Positions 52,514 to 62,129 of a stretch of 64,000 nucleotides of DNA are shown piece after piece. Made by a program: the position numbers and the translations under genes. The DNA is from Lujinxingia vulgaris. GTDB taxonomy: Bacteria > Myxococcota_A > Bradymonadia > Bradymonadales > Bradymonadaceae. The stretch is from NCBI RefSeq assembly GCF_007997015.1, contig NZ_VOSM01000007.1, positions 62,001 through 126,000 of the forward strand, in the 5' to 3' direction. Below the pieces are notes generated by a model. That model was not told where the DNA came from and searched no databases. It saw only the letters and a list, made by a program, of their open reading frames with translations. Positions within the stretch are counted from its first letter, which is position 1. Every line of letters begins with the position of its first letter.

Positions 52514-53113
52514 ATGACACAGGTCGATAACACCCCCGAGCGCGGCTACTCCGAGCGCTTCGACGAAGCTCTGAGCTGCGCGAGCCGCTGGCACCGCGCG
52601 CAGACCCGCAAGGGCAAAAAGACCCCCTACATCAACCACCTGATGGCCGTGGCCGCGCTCGTCGGCAGCAACGGCGGCAGCGAAGACCAGGTCATCGGCG
52701 CGCTTTTGCACGACGCCATCGAAGACTGCGTCGGTGAGATCCCCGACATCGCCGCGCAGATTTTAGAGCGCTTCGGCCCCGAGGTGCTCTTTATCGTGGA
52801 GGGCTGCACCGACGCCTACGAAGACCCCAAGCCCCCGTGGCAGCCCCGCAAAGAAGCCTACCTCGCCCACCTTCGCGAGCTCCCCGACGACTCGCCAATC
52901 CTGCTCGTGTCCCTGGCCGATAAGGTGCATAACGCCGCGTCGATCGTGCGTGACTTGCAGGCGGTGGGCGACGCGCTCTGGGAGCGTTTTTCGGCCAGCA
53001 AAGAGCAGTCGATCTGGTACTACCGCAGCCTGGCGGAGATCTTTGAGGCGAAGGCGCCGGGGTATTTGAGCGGGGAGCTTAAGAGGTTGGTGGGGGAGAT
53101 GGCGCGAAGCTGA
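52514..53113 (+). CDS. HD-domain protein, small alarmone hydrolase-like
   Basis: A 199-residue stand-alone HD protein like the hydrolase half of SpoT or MESH1. Metal ligands are all present: H27, H42 (TPYINHL), H66-D67 with E70-D71 (LLHDAIED), and D136 with N140 (LADKVHN). The HDxxED motif is the hydrolase-competent form; no synthetase or TGS/ACT domain exists. It probably breaks down (p)ppGpp or another nucleotide; the substrate is inferred from family. The ATG follows GGGAGG. A palindrome and a MITE-like element lie upstream. Confidence 0.85.
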   Translation: MTQVDNTPERGYSERFDEALSCASRWHRAQTRKGKKTPYINHLMAVAALVGSNGGSEDQVIGALLHDAIEDCVGEIPDIAAQILERFGPEVLFIVEGCTDAYEDPKPPWQPRKEAYLAHLRELPDDSPILLVSLADKVHNAASIVRDLQAVGDALWERFSASKEQSIWYYRSLAEIFEAKAPGYLSGELKRLVGEMARS

Positions 53114-53401
53114 ATCTTCCAAACCCAGTCTTCCCCCCGAGCGCCTCGCCATCCACTTGCCCCCCACCTCCCAGCTTTGGTAGTTAACCTCCCGGTTAAT
53201 GCCACGCACGCTTCGCCGACCCAGAGTCGGCACGACGCTTTGAGCTGATGGTGATGCCGCCGACCAACGCGGCGTCAACGCCAGCTTTCGGCGTCGAACG
53301 CACCTCCCCACAGGACCTGTGGCCCGGGAGGGGAGCGATCGTCTGGGATCGCGGCGCGCGCGTGGCCTGGGTTGTGTGGGTCTTGCGAGAAGGGTGTAGC
53401 G

Positions 53402-54859
53402 ATGAAGACGAGCTGGAAGGTTGGGCGCGCCGCGCTGGCGCTTTGTGTGATGACGTGCGTGGTGGGCTGCGCCGACGGCGGCATTTTTGGCGGTTCGGGC
53501 GGTGACGATGACATCCGCGTCGATACGCGCCCCGATACGGGCGATGCCCCCGACGCCGGCGACCTCTCCGACGCTGGCGAGGATGCGGGCCTGGACGACG
53601 CCGGCAACCTCCCCGACGCCGACGACGTGCCCGATGCTGATACAGAGCCCGACACCAACACCGAGCCTGACACCGACGTCGAGCCCGAGCTGACCTGCGC
53701 GGACATCCTCGACACCAACTCGACCTGGAGCTTGCCGCTGGTCGGCCAGGCGCAGCTTCAGGCGCGCGCCGCCTTCGATGGGGAGGGCGTGTGGGTGACC
53801 TACGTGCAGCGCCCCGGCGAGTCCGGCACGCCGGAGCGGGTGTACGCCGCAAAAATGGGCTGCGACGCTGAGCTTCTGGTCGAGCCTTTTGAGGTTTCTA
53901 CCTCGCCAGAGGTTCGTAGCCTTCAGGCGTCGCTGGCCGTCAGTGAGACGACGCTTTTTGTGGTCTGGAGCGAAGATGACCTCGAGGGCACCGTTCGCGC
54001 GCGCGCCTTCGACCTGGATGGCACGCCGCGCCAGGCGGAGTCGTTCGAGGTGACCCCCATTCTGAGCTCCGGCGGCGCCGTCAACACCATCTGGCAACCC
54101 GACGTCGCTGTCCTCGACAACGACGAAGCCATACTCGCCGCCTCCGCCCTCACCACCGAAGGCGCTCGGCTGGTCTTGCAGCGCTTCAACGCCGATGGCG
54201 AGCGCCTGCTCGACGGCTTTTTCCCTTACGCCATCGACACCTACGGCGATCAGACCGACCCGAGCGTGGCCGCCGACGACAACCGCCTGATCACCATGAG
54301 CTTTGTGGGCGGCGGATTCGACACCCCGCGCGTCTACCACGGCCAGATTTTGGCGGGCGAAACCAAAGCCACCCCCGCTGAAGCCATCGTCGCCCACCCC
54401 ACCATCGACCTGAACCGGGGCGGTCGCCTCTCCAAAGGCCAGAACAACGGCCGCCACTGGCTGGCGTACAGCGGCGGCGTGGGCTTTGGAAACGAGATCA
54501 TCGTCAAAGACGGCTCGCGCATGAGCGCCGGCAGCGACACCACCTCCAGCGCTATCGCCAACCGCGAAGCGCTCCTGGGCGACGTGGCCGCTGGCCCCAC
54601 CGGCGGCGCGGTGGCCTGGATCACCCGCCAGTCCAGCGGCACTGCCCTCAACGTGCATGCGCGGCGCTTCCTGGCCAACGCGTCGGGCGACTTCACCTCC
54701 CAGGCCGCCCGTGTCGACCTGCACACCGGCGATCAGGCACGCATGCCCTACGGCGTCAGCATCGACCACGTCGCAGGCTCGGTCTACGTGGTGCTGTGGG
54801 GCGAGGGCGATGCGCCCAATACGCAGCGGGTGCGGGGGCGTTTTGTGAATCTCAATTAG
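53402..54859 (+). CDS. lipoprotein with Asp-rich linker and beta-propeller-like domain
   Basis: Signal peptide MKTSWKVGRAALALCVMTCVVGC gives a lipobox at CVVGC. An acidic Asp/Ala/Thr linker (about 25-95) leads to a repeated beta region (about 95-485) with recurring ASLAVSETTLFVVWSED- and DPSVAADDNRLITMSF-like blades, suggesting a beta-propeller or similar. It has 485 residues. ATG at 53402 follows GAAGGG. No catalytic residues stand out. Upstream 53114-53401 holds no gene. Probably a surface-binding protein. Confidence 0.72.
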   Translation: MKTSWKVGRAALALCVMTCVVGCADGGIFGGSGGDDDIRVDTRPDTGDAPDAGDLSDAGEDAGLDDAGNLPDADDVPDADTEPDTNTEPDTDVEPELTCADILDTNSTWSLPLVGQAQLQARAAFDGEGVWVTYVQRPGESGTPERVYAAKMGCDAELLVEPFEVSTSPEVRSLQASLAVSETTLFVVWSEDDLEGTVRARAFDLDGTPRQAESFEVTPILSSGGAVNTIWQPDVAVLDNDEAILAASALTTEGARLVLQRFNADGERLLDGFFPYAIDTYGDQTDPSVAADDNRLITMSFVGGGFDTPRVYHGQILAGETKATPAEAIVAHPTIDLNRGGRLSKGQNNGRHWLAYSGGVGFGNEIIVKDGSRMSAGSDTTSSAIANREALLGDVAAGPTGGAVAWITRQSSGTALNVHARRFLANASGDFTSQAARVDLHTGDQARMPYGVSIDHVAGSVYVVLWGEGDAPNTQRVRGRFVNLN

Positions 54860-54945
54860 TGTCGATCGGGGGGGCGTTGCGGGTGAGGCGGTCACACTTC
54901 ATGGTAGATTTCACCACGGACGTGAAACGGTGCAGGAGAATGCCG

Positions 54946-55149
54946 ATGGCAAGCGCAAAAGAAGAGCTGATCGCGTTTATTCGCGAGCTTCCGGATGACC
55001 TGACCTGGGGTGAAATGAAGCAGGAGGTTCTGTCCTATTTGCAGTATGTTCATTACGTCCGGTCGTTGGTGGAGCGTGGAGAGCGCGACATCGACGAGGG
55101 CAATACGACACCTCACGACGTTTTTAAGAAGAAGCGGGGGCTCGGTTGA
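54946..55149 (+). CDS. small orphan antitoxin-like protein
   Basis: A 67-residue acidic/helical protein: FIRELPDDLTWGEMKQEV, then YVRSLVERGERDIDEGNTTPHDVFKKK. The C-terminal ERG-x-x-IDEG-x-x-x-PHDVF pattern is that of RelB/Phd-like antitoxins. AGGAG sits 6 bases before the ATG at 54946 (54940 is too close). No RelE- or MazF-like toxin gene follows; the next gene is a pseudouridine synthase. It may be an orphan, or its partner is elsewhere. Confidence 0.65.
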   Translation: MASAKEELIAFIRELPDDLTWGEMKQEVLSYLQYVHYVRSLVERGERDIDEGNTTPHDVFKKKRGLG

Positions 55150-55199
55150 GCGTCCGGCTTCGACTTAATCATTTCTTCTAAGCTCAAGCCCCCCATTCC

Positions 55200-55814
55200 A
55201 TGCCCGCATTCATCATGAACAAACCCCCCGGCTGCATCACCGCCCGGGTGGATTTTGAGGACCGCCCGACGGTCTACGACCACGTGCCGAAGCATTTTGA
55301 GCCTCTGCCGCATGTGGGTCGCCTCGACTTCAACACCGAAGGTCTTTTGCTCTTCACCGACGACGGCAAACTCGCCCAGGCTCTTCTCAACAAGGACTAC
55401 GCCGGGCCGACCTCGATGGAGGGGGACGCCTCGGACCTTTCGCCGATCGAGAAGGTCTATCACGTCAAAGTGAAGGCGAAGCTCGGGCCGGACGATCCGG
55501 TTCTCACAGCCCTGCAGGAGCCCCTGGAGTACGAGCCCGGTAAGTTCACGTTGCCGGCGCGCACCGGGTGGGTGGCGGAGCGCTCGAGTTGCACGTGGAT
55601 CGAGATCGCCATCACCGAGGGGCGCCACCGGCAGGTGCGAAAGCTCTGCGATCGCAGCGGCCTGCAGATTCGCAAGCTGCGGCGCGTGCGCCTGGGCCCG
55701 CTGGAGCTGGGGGAGCTGAAGCTGCGCTGGTGTCGGCATCTGAGCGACGAAGAGCTCAAAGAGCTCTATGTGGCGGCCTTCGGCCATGACCCGCGGCCCT
55801 GGCCCGAGGGGTAA
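55200..55814 (+). CDS. RsuA/RluE-type pseudouridine synthase
   Basis: Isomerises uridine in rRNA. It has the catalytic Asp in HVGRLDFNTEGLLLFTDDG (near residue 43) and the later TEGRHRQVRKLC and QIRKLRRVRLG motifs. At 204 residues it lacks the N-terminal S4 domain, as RluE does; the exact target (16S or 23S) is not determinable. Its stop codon lies within the first unit of the tandem hairpin array that follows. No strong ribosome site is visible before the ATG at 55200. Confidence 0.88.
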   Translation: MPAFIMNKPPGCITARVDFEDRPTVYDHVPKHFEPLPHVGRLDFNTEGLLLFTDDGKLAQALLNKDYAGPTSMEGDASDLSPIEKVYHVKVKAKLGPDDPVLTALQEPLEYEPGKFTLPARTGWVAERSSCTWIEIAITEGRHRQVRKLCDRSGLQIRKLRRVRLGPLELGELKLRWCRHLSDEELKELYVAAFGHDPRPWPEG

Positions 55815-56434
55815 GGGGTCTGAGTCGCGCTTCTGTTCACGACAGAACGCCAGCTAAGGGGGCTGAGTCGTGGTTCTGTTCAGCCCAGAACGGGAGGTAA
55901 GGGGTCTGAGTAGCGGTTCTGTTCACGACAGATAGAGAGGTAAGGGGGCTTACCTGCGGTTCTGTTCACGACAGATAGAGAGGTAAGGGGGCTTACCTGC
56001 GGTTCTGGCTGTCGAGAATGGCAACTCAGCCTGCTTAGCTGCGGATTTACCTGAGTAAAACGCCAACTCAGGGGTCTGAGCTGTGGATTTACCTGAGTAA
56101 AACGCCAACTCAGGGGTCTGAGCTGCGGATCTACCTGAGTAAAACGCCAACTCAGGGGTCTGAGCTGCGGATCTACCTGAGTAAAACGCCAACTCAGGGG
56201 TCTGAGCTGTGGATTTACCTGAGTAAAACGCCAACTCAGGGGTCTGAGCTGCGGATCTACCTGAGTAAAACGCCAACTCAGGGGTCTGAGCTGCGGATCT
56301 ACCTGAGTAAAACGCCAACTCAGGGGTCTGAGCTGTGGATTTACCTGAGTAAAACGTCAACTCAGCCCGCTTAGCTGTGGATTTGCCTGAGTAAAACACC
56401 AACTCGGTGTCCCGAGTCGTTGTCCTAAACAAAA
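55812..56434. repeat. 42/43-bp tandem double-hairpin array
   Basis: About 14.7 units starting at 55812, 55855, 55898, 55941, 55984 and 56026, then every 42 bp. Each can form two hairpins: CTCAG-GGGT-CTGAG and CCTGAGT-(9)-ACTCAGG in the main type. Early units instead have AGGTAAG / CTTACCT and TTCTGT / ACAGAA or GTTCTG / CAGAAC; the last has ACTCGG / CCGAGT. The stems are kept though sequences differ. From unit 7 the TGTGGATTT and TGCGGATCT variants follow a T-C-C order repeated, a 126-bp higher-order period. Confidence 0.85.
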
Positions 56435-56470
56435 AAACCCGGCGGCCGCGATGGCCTGCCGGGTTTTTTT
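56431..56470. terminator. bidirectional intrinsic terminator
   Basis: CCCGGC-GGCC-gcgat-GGCC-t-GCCGGG stem, flanked by A7 and T7. It serves the pseudouridine-synthase/hairpin transcript and the converging glyS transcript. Confidence 0.92.
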
Positions 56471-56516
56471 GATCAGGGCAGGGGAGAAGGTGCGAGTCTT
56501 CGCCCCTGGCTGAAAC

Positions 56517-58607
56517 TCAGGCCTGGATTTTTGAGATATCGGCGACGCCGAAGAAGAGGTCGCGCAGGCCGCTTAAGAGGGCGAGTCGGTTCTGGCGCAG
56601 GGCGGTGTCGTCGGTCATGACCATGACGTCGTCGAAGAAGCTGTCGACGGGGGCTTTGAGGCCGATGAGCTGGGCGCAGGCTTTTTGCCAGTCGCTCCTG
56701 GCGAGCGCGGCGTCGACCTCGGTGCGGGTGGAGGTGAAGGCGTCGAAGAGGGCTTTTTCGGCGTCTTCTTGCAGGAGCTCCGGGTTGACCTTGGGAGCTT
56801 CGCCGAGCTCGGAGGCCTGCTTGGCGAGAATGTTGACGACGCGTTTGAAGCCGATGGCCAGGGGCTCGAAGTCGGCCTGGTCGCGGAGGCCGGCCAGGGC
56901 TTTGACGCGGCCGCGGACCGAGGGGATGTCGGTGACGCCGGCAGCGAGCACAGCGTTGACCACATCGGTGGGGGCGGCGTCGCGCAAGAGATAGTCGAGG
57001 CGAGTGACGAGGAAGGCTTTGACTGCGCTGGCGAGGCTGGCGGTGTCGTCGTTAAGGACGCCGGGGTTTTTGGCCTGGTAGGTGGCGATGGCCGCGTCGA
57101 TGAGCTGGTCGAGGGTGACGTTGTAGCCTGCGGCGTCGAGGATGCGGATGACGCCCAGGGCGGCGCGGCGCAGGCCGTAGGGGTCGGCGTTGGACGAAGG
57201 CACAAGACCGATGCCGAAGCAGCCGACGATGGCGTCGAGTTTTTCGGCGATGGCGACCGCCGCGCCCACATCGGAGCCGGGGAGCTCTTCGTCGGCGCCT
57301 TTCGGCAAATACTGGTCGTAGATGGCCTGCGCGACGGCCTCGTTTTCACCGGATTTTTGGGCGTAGGCGCGGCCCATCACGCCCTGGAGGTCGGTGAACT
57401 CGAAGACGAGCTGGGTGACGAGGTCGGCTTTGGAGAGGAGACCTGCGCGCTCGGCGTCTTGAAGGGCCTGGCCCTCCAGCCCCAGGGTTTTGCCGACGCG
57501 TCCGGCCAGCTCACCGATGCGTTCGGTGCGCTCTTTCATGGTGCCGATCTTGGCGAGCCAGACGACGCGCTCCAGGTCCTGGATGCGAGCTTCGAGCGGG
57601 GTCTTGAGGTCGCGGTCCCAGAAGAAGCGGGCGTCGTCGAGGCGAGCCTTGAGGACGCGCAGGTTGCCCTTGGCGACGAGCTCGGGGTCGCGGACGGGGG
57701 TGTTGTAGATGATGACGCAGGCGGCCATCAGGCCTGTGCCGTCGGGGTTTTCCAGCGCGAAGTAGCGCTGGTGGGAGCGCATCGAGCTGATGAGCACCTC
57801 CGGCGGCAGCTCCAGGTAGGCTTCGCTGAAGGGCAGGGTGACGGCGAAGGGTTTTTCGACGAGGTAGGTGACCTCGTCGACGAGCTCGGGGTCTTCGATG
57901 ACGCGGGCGCCGATGGTCTCGGCGTGCTCTTTGAGGGCGACCTCGATGGTGGCTTTGCGGGCGGCGGGGTCGGGCTCGACTTCTGCCGCGCGCAGGTCGT
58001 CGAGGTAACCCGCGATGGAGCTGACCTCGATGGGGCCGGGGGCGGCGAAGCGGTGACCGTAGGTCTGGGTCTGGCTGGTGACGCCGGCGAAGCTCATCTT
58101 GACGAGCTCACCGCCGGCCACGGCCACGATCCAGCGCACGGGGCGCGCGAAGCTGAGCGAGAGATCGGCCCAGCGCATGGATTTGGGGAAGTTCAACTTG
58201 GCCAGGATGCCTTCGAGGAGGGCGGGAAGGATCTCGGTGGCGGGCTGGCCCTTTTCGAAAACTTTGGCGGCGATGTAGTCGCCCTTCTCGGTCTCGACGG
58301 TGTAGAGGTCTTCGAGGGCGACGCCCTGGCCGCGGGCGAAGCCTTCGGCGGCTTTGGTGGGCTGGCCGTCGCGGTAGGCGGCTTTGAGGGGGGGGCCTGT
58401 GCGCTCTTCGCTCAGGTCTTCTTGAGCGCTGGCGAGCTCGTCGATCAAAAGGGTGAGGCGGCGCGGGGTGCCCATGGTGCGGACGGCCCCGTGGGTGAGG
58501 CGGGCGTCGGCGGCGGCCTCAACGAAAAAGTCGCGCAGCTGGTCGAGGGCGGCCGGGACGAAGCGGGCGGGCAGCTCTTCGCAGCCGATTTCAAAGATAA
58601 ATTCCAT
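56517..58607 (-). CDS. glyS: glycyl-tRNA synthetase beta subunit
   Basis: With the alpha subunit it charges tRNA(Gly); the beta chain binds the tRNA. Family features include the opening FIFEIGCEELPARFVPAA, then PKSMRWADLSLSFARPVRWIVA near 190, QRYFALEN near 280 and an HD-like/anticodon domain at the C-terminus. It has 696 residues, a normal length. It lies 75 bases downstream of glyQ on the same strand, in an operon. It begins at ATG 58607. Confidence 0.95.
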   Translation of the reverse strand: MEFIFEIGCEELPARFVPAALDQLRDFFVEAAADARLTHGAVRTMGTPRRLTLLIDELASAQEDLSEERTGPPLKAAYRDGQPTKAAEGFARGQGVALEDLYTVETEKGDYIAAKVFEKGQPATEILPALLEGILAKLNFPKSMRWADLSLSFARPVRWIVAVAGGELVKMSFAGVTSQTQTYGHRFAAPGPIEVSSIAGYLDDLRAAEVEPDPAARKATIEVALKEHAETIGARVIEDPELVDEVTYLVEKPFAVTLPFSEAYLELPPEVLISSMRSHQRYFALENPDGTGLMAACVIIYNTPVRDPELVAKGNLRVLKARLDDARFFWDRDLKTPLEARIQDLERVVWLAKIGTMKERTERIGELAGRVGKTLGLEGQALQDAERAGLLSKADLVTQLVFEFTDLQGVMGRAYAQKSGENEAVAQAIYDQYLPKGADEELPGSDVGAAVAIAEKLDAIVGCFGIGLVPSSNADPYGLRRAALGVIRILDAAGYNVTLDQLIDAAIATYQAKNPGVLNDDTASLASAVKAFLVTRLDYLLRDAAPTDVVNAVLAAGVTDIPSVRGRVKALAGLRDQADFEPLAIGFKRVVNILAKQASELGEAPKVNPELLQEDAEKALFDAFTSTRTEVDAALARSDWQKACAQLIGLKAPVDSFFDDVMVMTDDTALRQNRLALLSGLRDLFFGVADISKIQA

Positions 58608-58682
58608 AGCATCACACCGGGGTCTGAAGCGGTTTAAACGTGGGGGGAGGCCGCAGGGGGCGCGGTTGGCCGGGGGCGTCGC

Positions 58683-59561
<879 letters not shown>

Positions 59562-59931
59562 GGTCGCTCGTGACAAAGTTGGGAGGTTCAATTTCTCAGA
59601 CAGGCAAGGACATCAAAAAGGGGGCGCGCGCGGCGAACATGACCCGGGTACGAGGGCGTTACGCGCGACGGGCGCCGTTTATAGAGCCAAAAAAGCCCCA
59701 TCACAAGGGGGCCATATCAAGGGAGCGTGGGAGGGCCCCGAAGTGGTCTGCCCGCGCCGCGTGCCCCGCCGGTTGCCGTGTGGGAGGGCCTTCTGTAGGG
59801 TGGCGGCCTTCTGCGGCCGGGCCGCCCGGGCGCGCGTTTTCGTCGAGGTTGCGCGCTGCGATCGGGAAGGCCAACGAGCCCCGCAGAAGAGCCATTTCTA
59901 ACGACGATTTTTGAACGACGAGCGACGAACC
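59562..59931. other. 370-bp divergent intergenic region
   Basis: Promoters of glyQS and asd lie here. Short direct repeats of GTGGGAGGGCC and GGCCTTCTG are seen. I looked for T-box and lysine-riboswitch signals and found none convincing. No gene is supported. Confidence 0.4.
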
Positions 59932-60954
59932 ATGGCGCAAGCGACGATGAAAAAACCAAACGTGGCCCTGGTGGGTGCAACCGGCGCGGTAGGCCGCGAG
60001 ATGCTGGCGATCTTAGAAGAGCGCGATTTCCCGCTTGGCGAGCTGCGCCTGATGGCCTCGTCGCGCTCGGCCGGGGCGACGGTCCAGGCGATGGGTCGGA
60101 CCACGGTGATCGAAGATCTGGATGAAGCCAGCTTTGAGGGCGTGGACATCGTGCTCAGCTCGGCCGGCGGCGCGGTGAGCAAGGCCTTTGCGCCGCGGGC
60201 GGTCGAGGCGGGCGCGGTGGTCATCGACAACACCAGCGCGTTTCGCATGGACCCGGACGTGCCGTTGGTGGTGCCGGAGGTCAACCCGCAGGCAATTGCG
60301 CAGCATAAGGGCATTATCGCCAACCCGAACTGCTCGACGATCCAGCTGGTGTGTGTGCTGGAGCCCTTGAAGAAGGCCGCGGGCCTGAAACGCGTGGTCG
60401 TGAGCACCTACCAGTCGGCCTCGGGCGCGGGTCAAAAAGGCGTCGACGAGCTCCTGGCCGGGGCGCGGGCGTATCTGGGCGGGGAACAAGAATCGAAGCC
60501 GGCGACGTTTGCGCATCCACTGGCGTTTGAGGCACTGCCGCAGATCGACGTGTTTATGGATGACGGCTTTACCCGCGAAGAAGAAAAGATGATGCGCGAG
60601 ACACGCAAAATCATGGGTCTTGAAGGCGTGGAGATCGCCGCGACCTGTGTGCGCGTGCCGGTGGTGCGTGGTCACGGAGAGTCGGTGATGGTCGATCTGG
60701 AGCGGGCATTGGGCGTAGAGGAGGTTCGCGAGCTTTTGAGAGAAGCTGCGGGCGTGGCGGTGCTTGATGATCCGGCGCAGAACGCGTATCCGCTGGCTCG
60801 CAAGGCCGCCGGCACCGACCCCTGCTGGGTGGGCCGACTTCGCCAGGACCGCGACCGCCCCAACACGCTGCATTTCTGGGTGGTGGCCGACAATTTGCGA
60901 AAGGGCGCGGCGCTCAACGCCGTGCAGATCGCCGAGGCGCTCATCGCGCAGTAA
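59932..60954 (+). CDS. asd: aspartate-semialdehyde dehydrogenase
   Basis: Reduces beta-aspartyl phosphate to aspartate semialdehyde, for lysine, threonine, methionine and diaminopimelate synthesis. The NADP motif is VGATGAVGREM near 15; the catalytic Cys lies in ANPNCSTIQLV near 130; the substrate His is in RVPVVRGHGES near 240. It has 340 residues. The ATG at 59932 is used by convention; ATG at 59947 or TTG upstream are possible. It stands alone as a monocistronic gene. Confidence 0.95.
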   Translation: MAQATMKKPNVALVGATGAVGREMLAILEERDFPLGELRLMASSRSAGATVQAMGRTTVIEDLDEASFEGVDIVLSSAGGAVSKAFAPRAVEAGAVVIDNTSAFRMDPDVPLVVPEVNPQAIAQHKGIIANPNCSTIQLVCVLEPLKKAAGLKRVVVSTYQSASGAGQKGVDELLAGARAYLGGEQESKPATFAHPLAFEALPQIDVFMDDGFTREEEKMMRETRKIMGLEGVEIAATCVRVPVVRGHGESVMVDLERALGVEEVRELLREAAGVAVLDDPAQNAYPLARKAAGTDPCWVGRLRQDRDRPNTLHFWVVADNLRKGAALNAVQIAEALIAQ

Positions 60955-61005
60955 GCAGGGCGCGGGCGAGCTAACTATGTTTCGATGGTGGATGGAGATT
61001 CGAGC

Positions 61006-62076
61006 ATGATGAATTCGAAGAAATGGGCGTTGGCGCTGCTGGGAGCCACCGCGTTGGGGACGGTGCCTACTGGTGAGGCGGAGGCGCGCGACCCGCGCCA
61101 GTCTCAGTATGTGCAGAGTACGGAGGCTGCCGCGCTGGGTGACGCGCTCATCAGCGACAACGGCGCCACCATCACAGCGGGCATCGACGTCTGCCGCAAG
61201 CAGATTGAAGCCGACGCGCAGGTGAAGTTCTCCTTTACGACCACCTACGCCAGCGATCCCGCCGTGGGCAGCGCCGAGCAGTTCTTTGAAGGGCCCTACA
61301 TCTACGAGCTGTCGCGGGGGGCGAACGACGCGGTCAACTGTCGTGAAGATGAGGCCCCCGACTGCCAGACGCTCGATGAGGATGCGCTCACCCTGGTCGA
61401 TGGCGTGGCGGAGGTGGAGGTCGCGCTGCGCGAGCTGGTGGGGTTCAGCAACGCGGAGCTCTGCGAGACGGAAGCCACCGATATGGAGCATTTTGTGCAG
61501 CTTCATATCCTGACCGATCTCAGCAACCTGGAGACGGGAGCCGACTATACCGAGGGGCGGGTCATCATGGATCTGATCCGCCCGGAGGCTCCCGCGCTGG
61601 ATAGCGAGGCGTACGCCACGGCCACCACGATGCGCCTTACCCTGGAGCTCTCCGAGGACGACGAAGACGATCTCTCCTACTACGCCGTGGTGAGCGCCGA
61701 ACCCTTTGAGGCGGGGCAGCTCGATGAGGTGCCCGCCAGAGGGGATGGGATTTCGTTCACCGTTAACCCGGCCACTGGCGAGGGGGAGGTCGCGGTGAAC
61801 CTCGAAGAGGGCACCGTGGCCTATGTGGCCGTGGCCGCGCGGGATGAAGCGGGCAACTACAGCCTGCTCTCCAACGACATTGAAGTCGAGGTGCTTGAGA
61901 CCGAGGACTTCTGGGACTACTACGTCGATGCCGGCGGCGCGGAAACCGGCGGCTACGGGTGCGCCAGCACCGGCGGCAGCTCGACCAGCCTGTGGACGCT
62001 TCTGGTGGCGACGATGGTGCTGGGTGTGGGGCGACGCCGTCGCCGCCAATCTGACGATGATGCGCGCTGCGCTTGA
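61006..62076 (+). CDS. secreted protein with MYXO-CTERM-type C-terminal tail
   Basis: A signal peptide (MMNSKKWALALLGATALGTVPTGEAEA) starts the 356-residue protein. The middle is beta-rich, with acidic loops and no known catalytic motif. The last 35 residues hold the tripartite signal: a Cys in GYGCASTGG, a membrane segment (SLWTLLVATMVLGVG) and a basic RRRRRQ end, which resembles MYXO-CTERM sorting. Such proteins are predicted to be processed and anchored at the surface. The ATG at 61006 follows GGAG at 8-base spacing. No sorting enzyme is in the window. Function unknown. Confidence 0.72.
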   Translation: MMNSKKWALALLGATALGTVPTGEAEARDPRQSQYVQSTEAAALGDALISDNGATITAGIDVCRKQIEADAQVKFSFTTTYASDPAVGSAEQFFEGPYIYELSRGANDAVNCREDEAPDCQTLDEDALTLVDGVAEVEVALRELVGFSNAELCETEATDMEHFVQLHILTDLSNLETGADYTEGRVIMDLIRPEAPALDSEAYATATTMRLTLELSEDDEDDLSYYAVVSAEPFEAGQLDEVPARGDGISFTVNPATGEGEVAVNLEEGTVAYVAVAARDEAGNYSLLSNDIEVEVLETEDFWDYYVDAGGAETGGYGCASTGGSSTSLWTLLVATMVLGVGRRRRRQSDDDARCA

Positions 62077-62129
62077 ACCTTATTCAATCTCTTCATGCTG
62101 TCTTTTGCAGACGCTCAAGGAGCCTGCTG

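Noticed and set aside
55200-55814. Toxin partner for the small antitoxin-like gene
   Set aside because: The next gene has the full pseudouridine-synthase catalytic motif, and nothing on either strand nearby resembles a toxin.
55950-56432. Open frame on the minus strand encoding about ten TPELAFYSGRSAAQ-like repeats
   Set aside because: Open only because the 42-bp period is a multiple of three. It starts with TTG inside a terminator T-run and has no ribosome site; the DNA stems covary, which favours structure over protein.
55812-56434. CRISPR-like array
   Set aside because: Units are repeated throughout with no unique spacers and no cas genes are near.
56685-58637. 650-residue open frame opposite glyS
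   Set aside because: Antisense shadow; glyS is unambiguous.
59562-59931. T-box or lysine riboswitch upstream of glyQ or asd
   Set aside because: No specifier stem, T-box sequence or lysine-riboswitch core could be seen.
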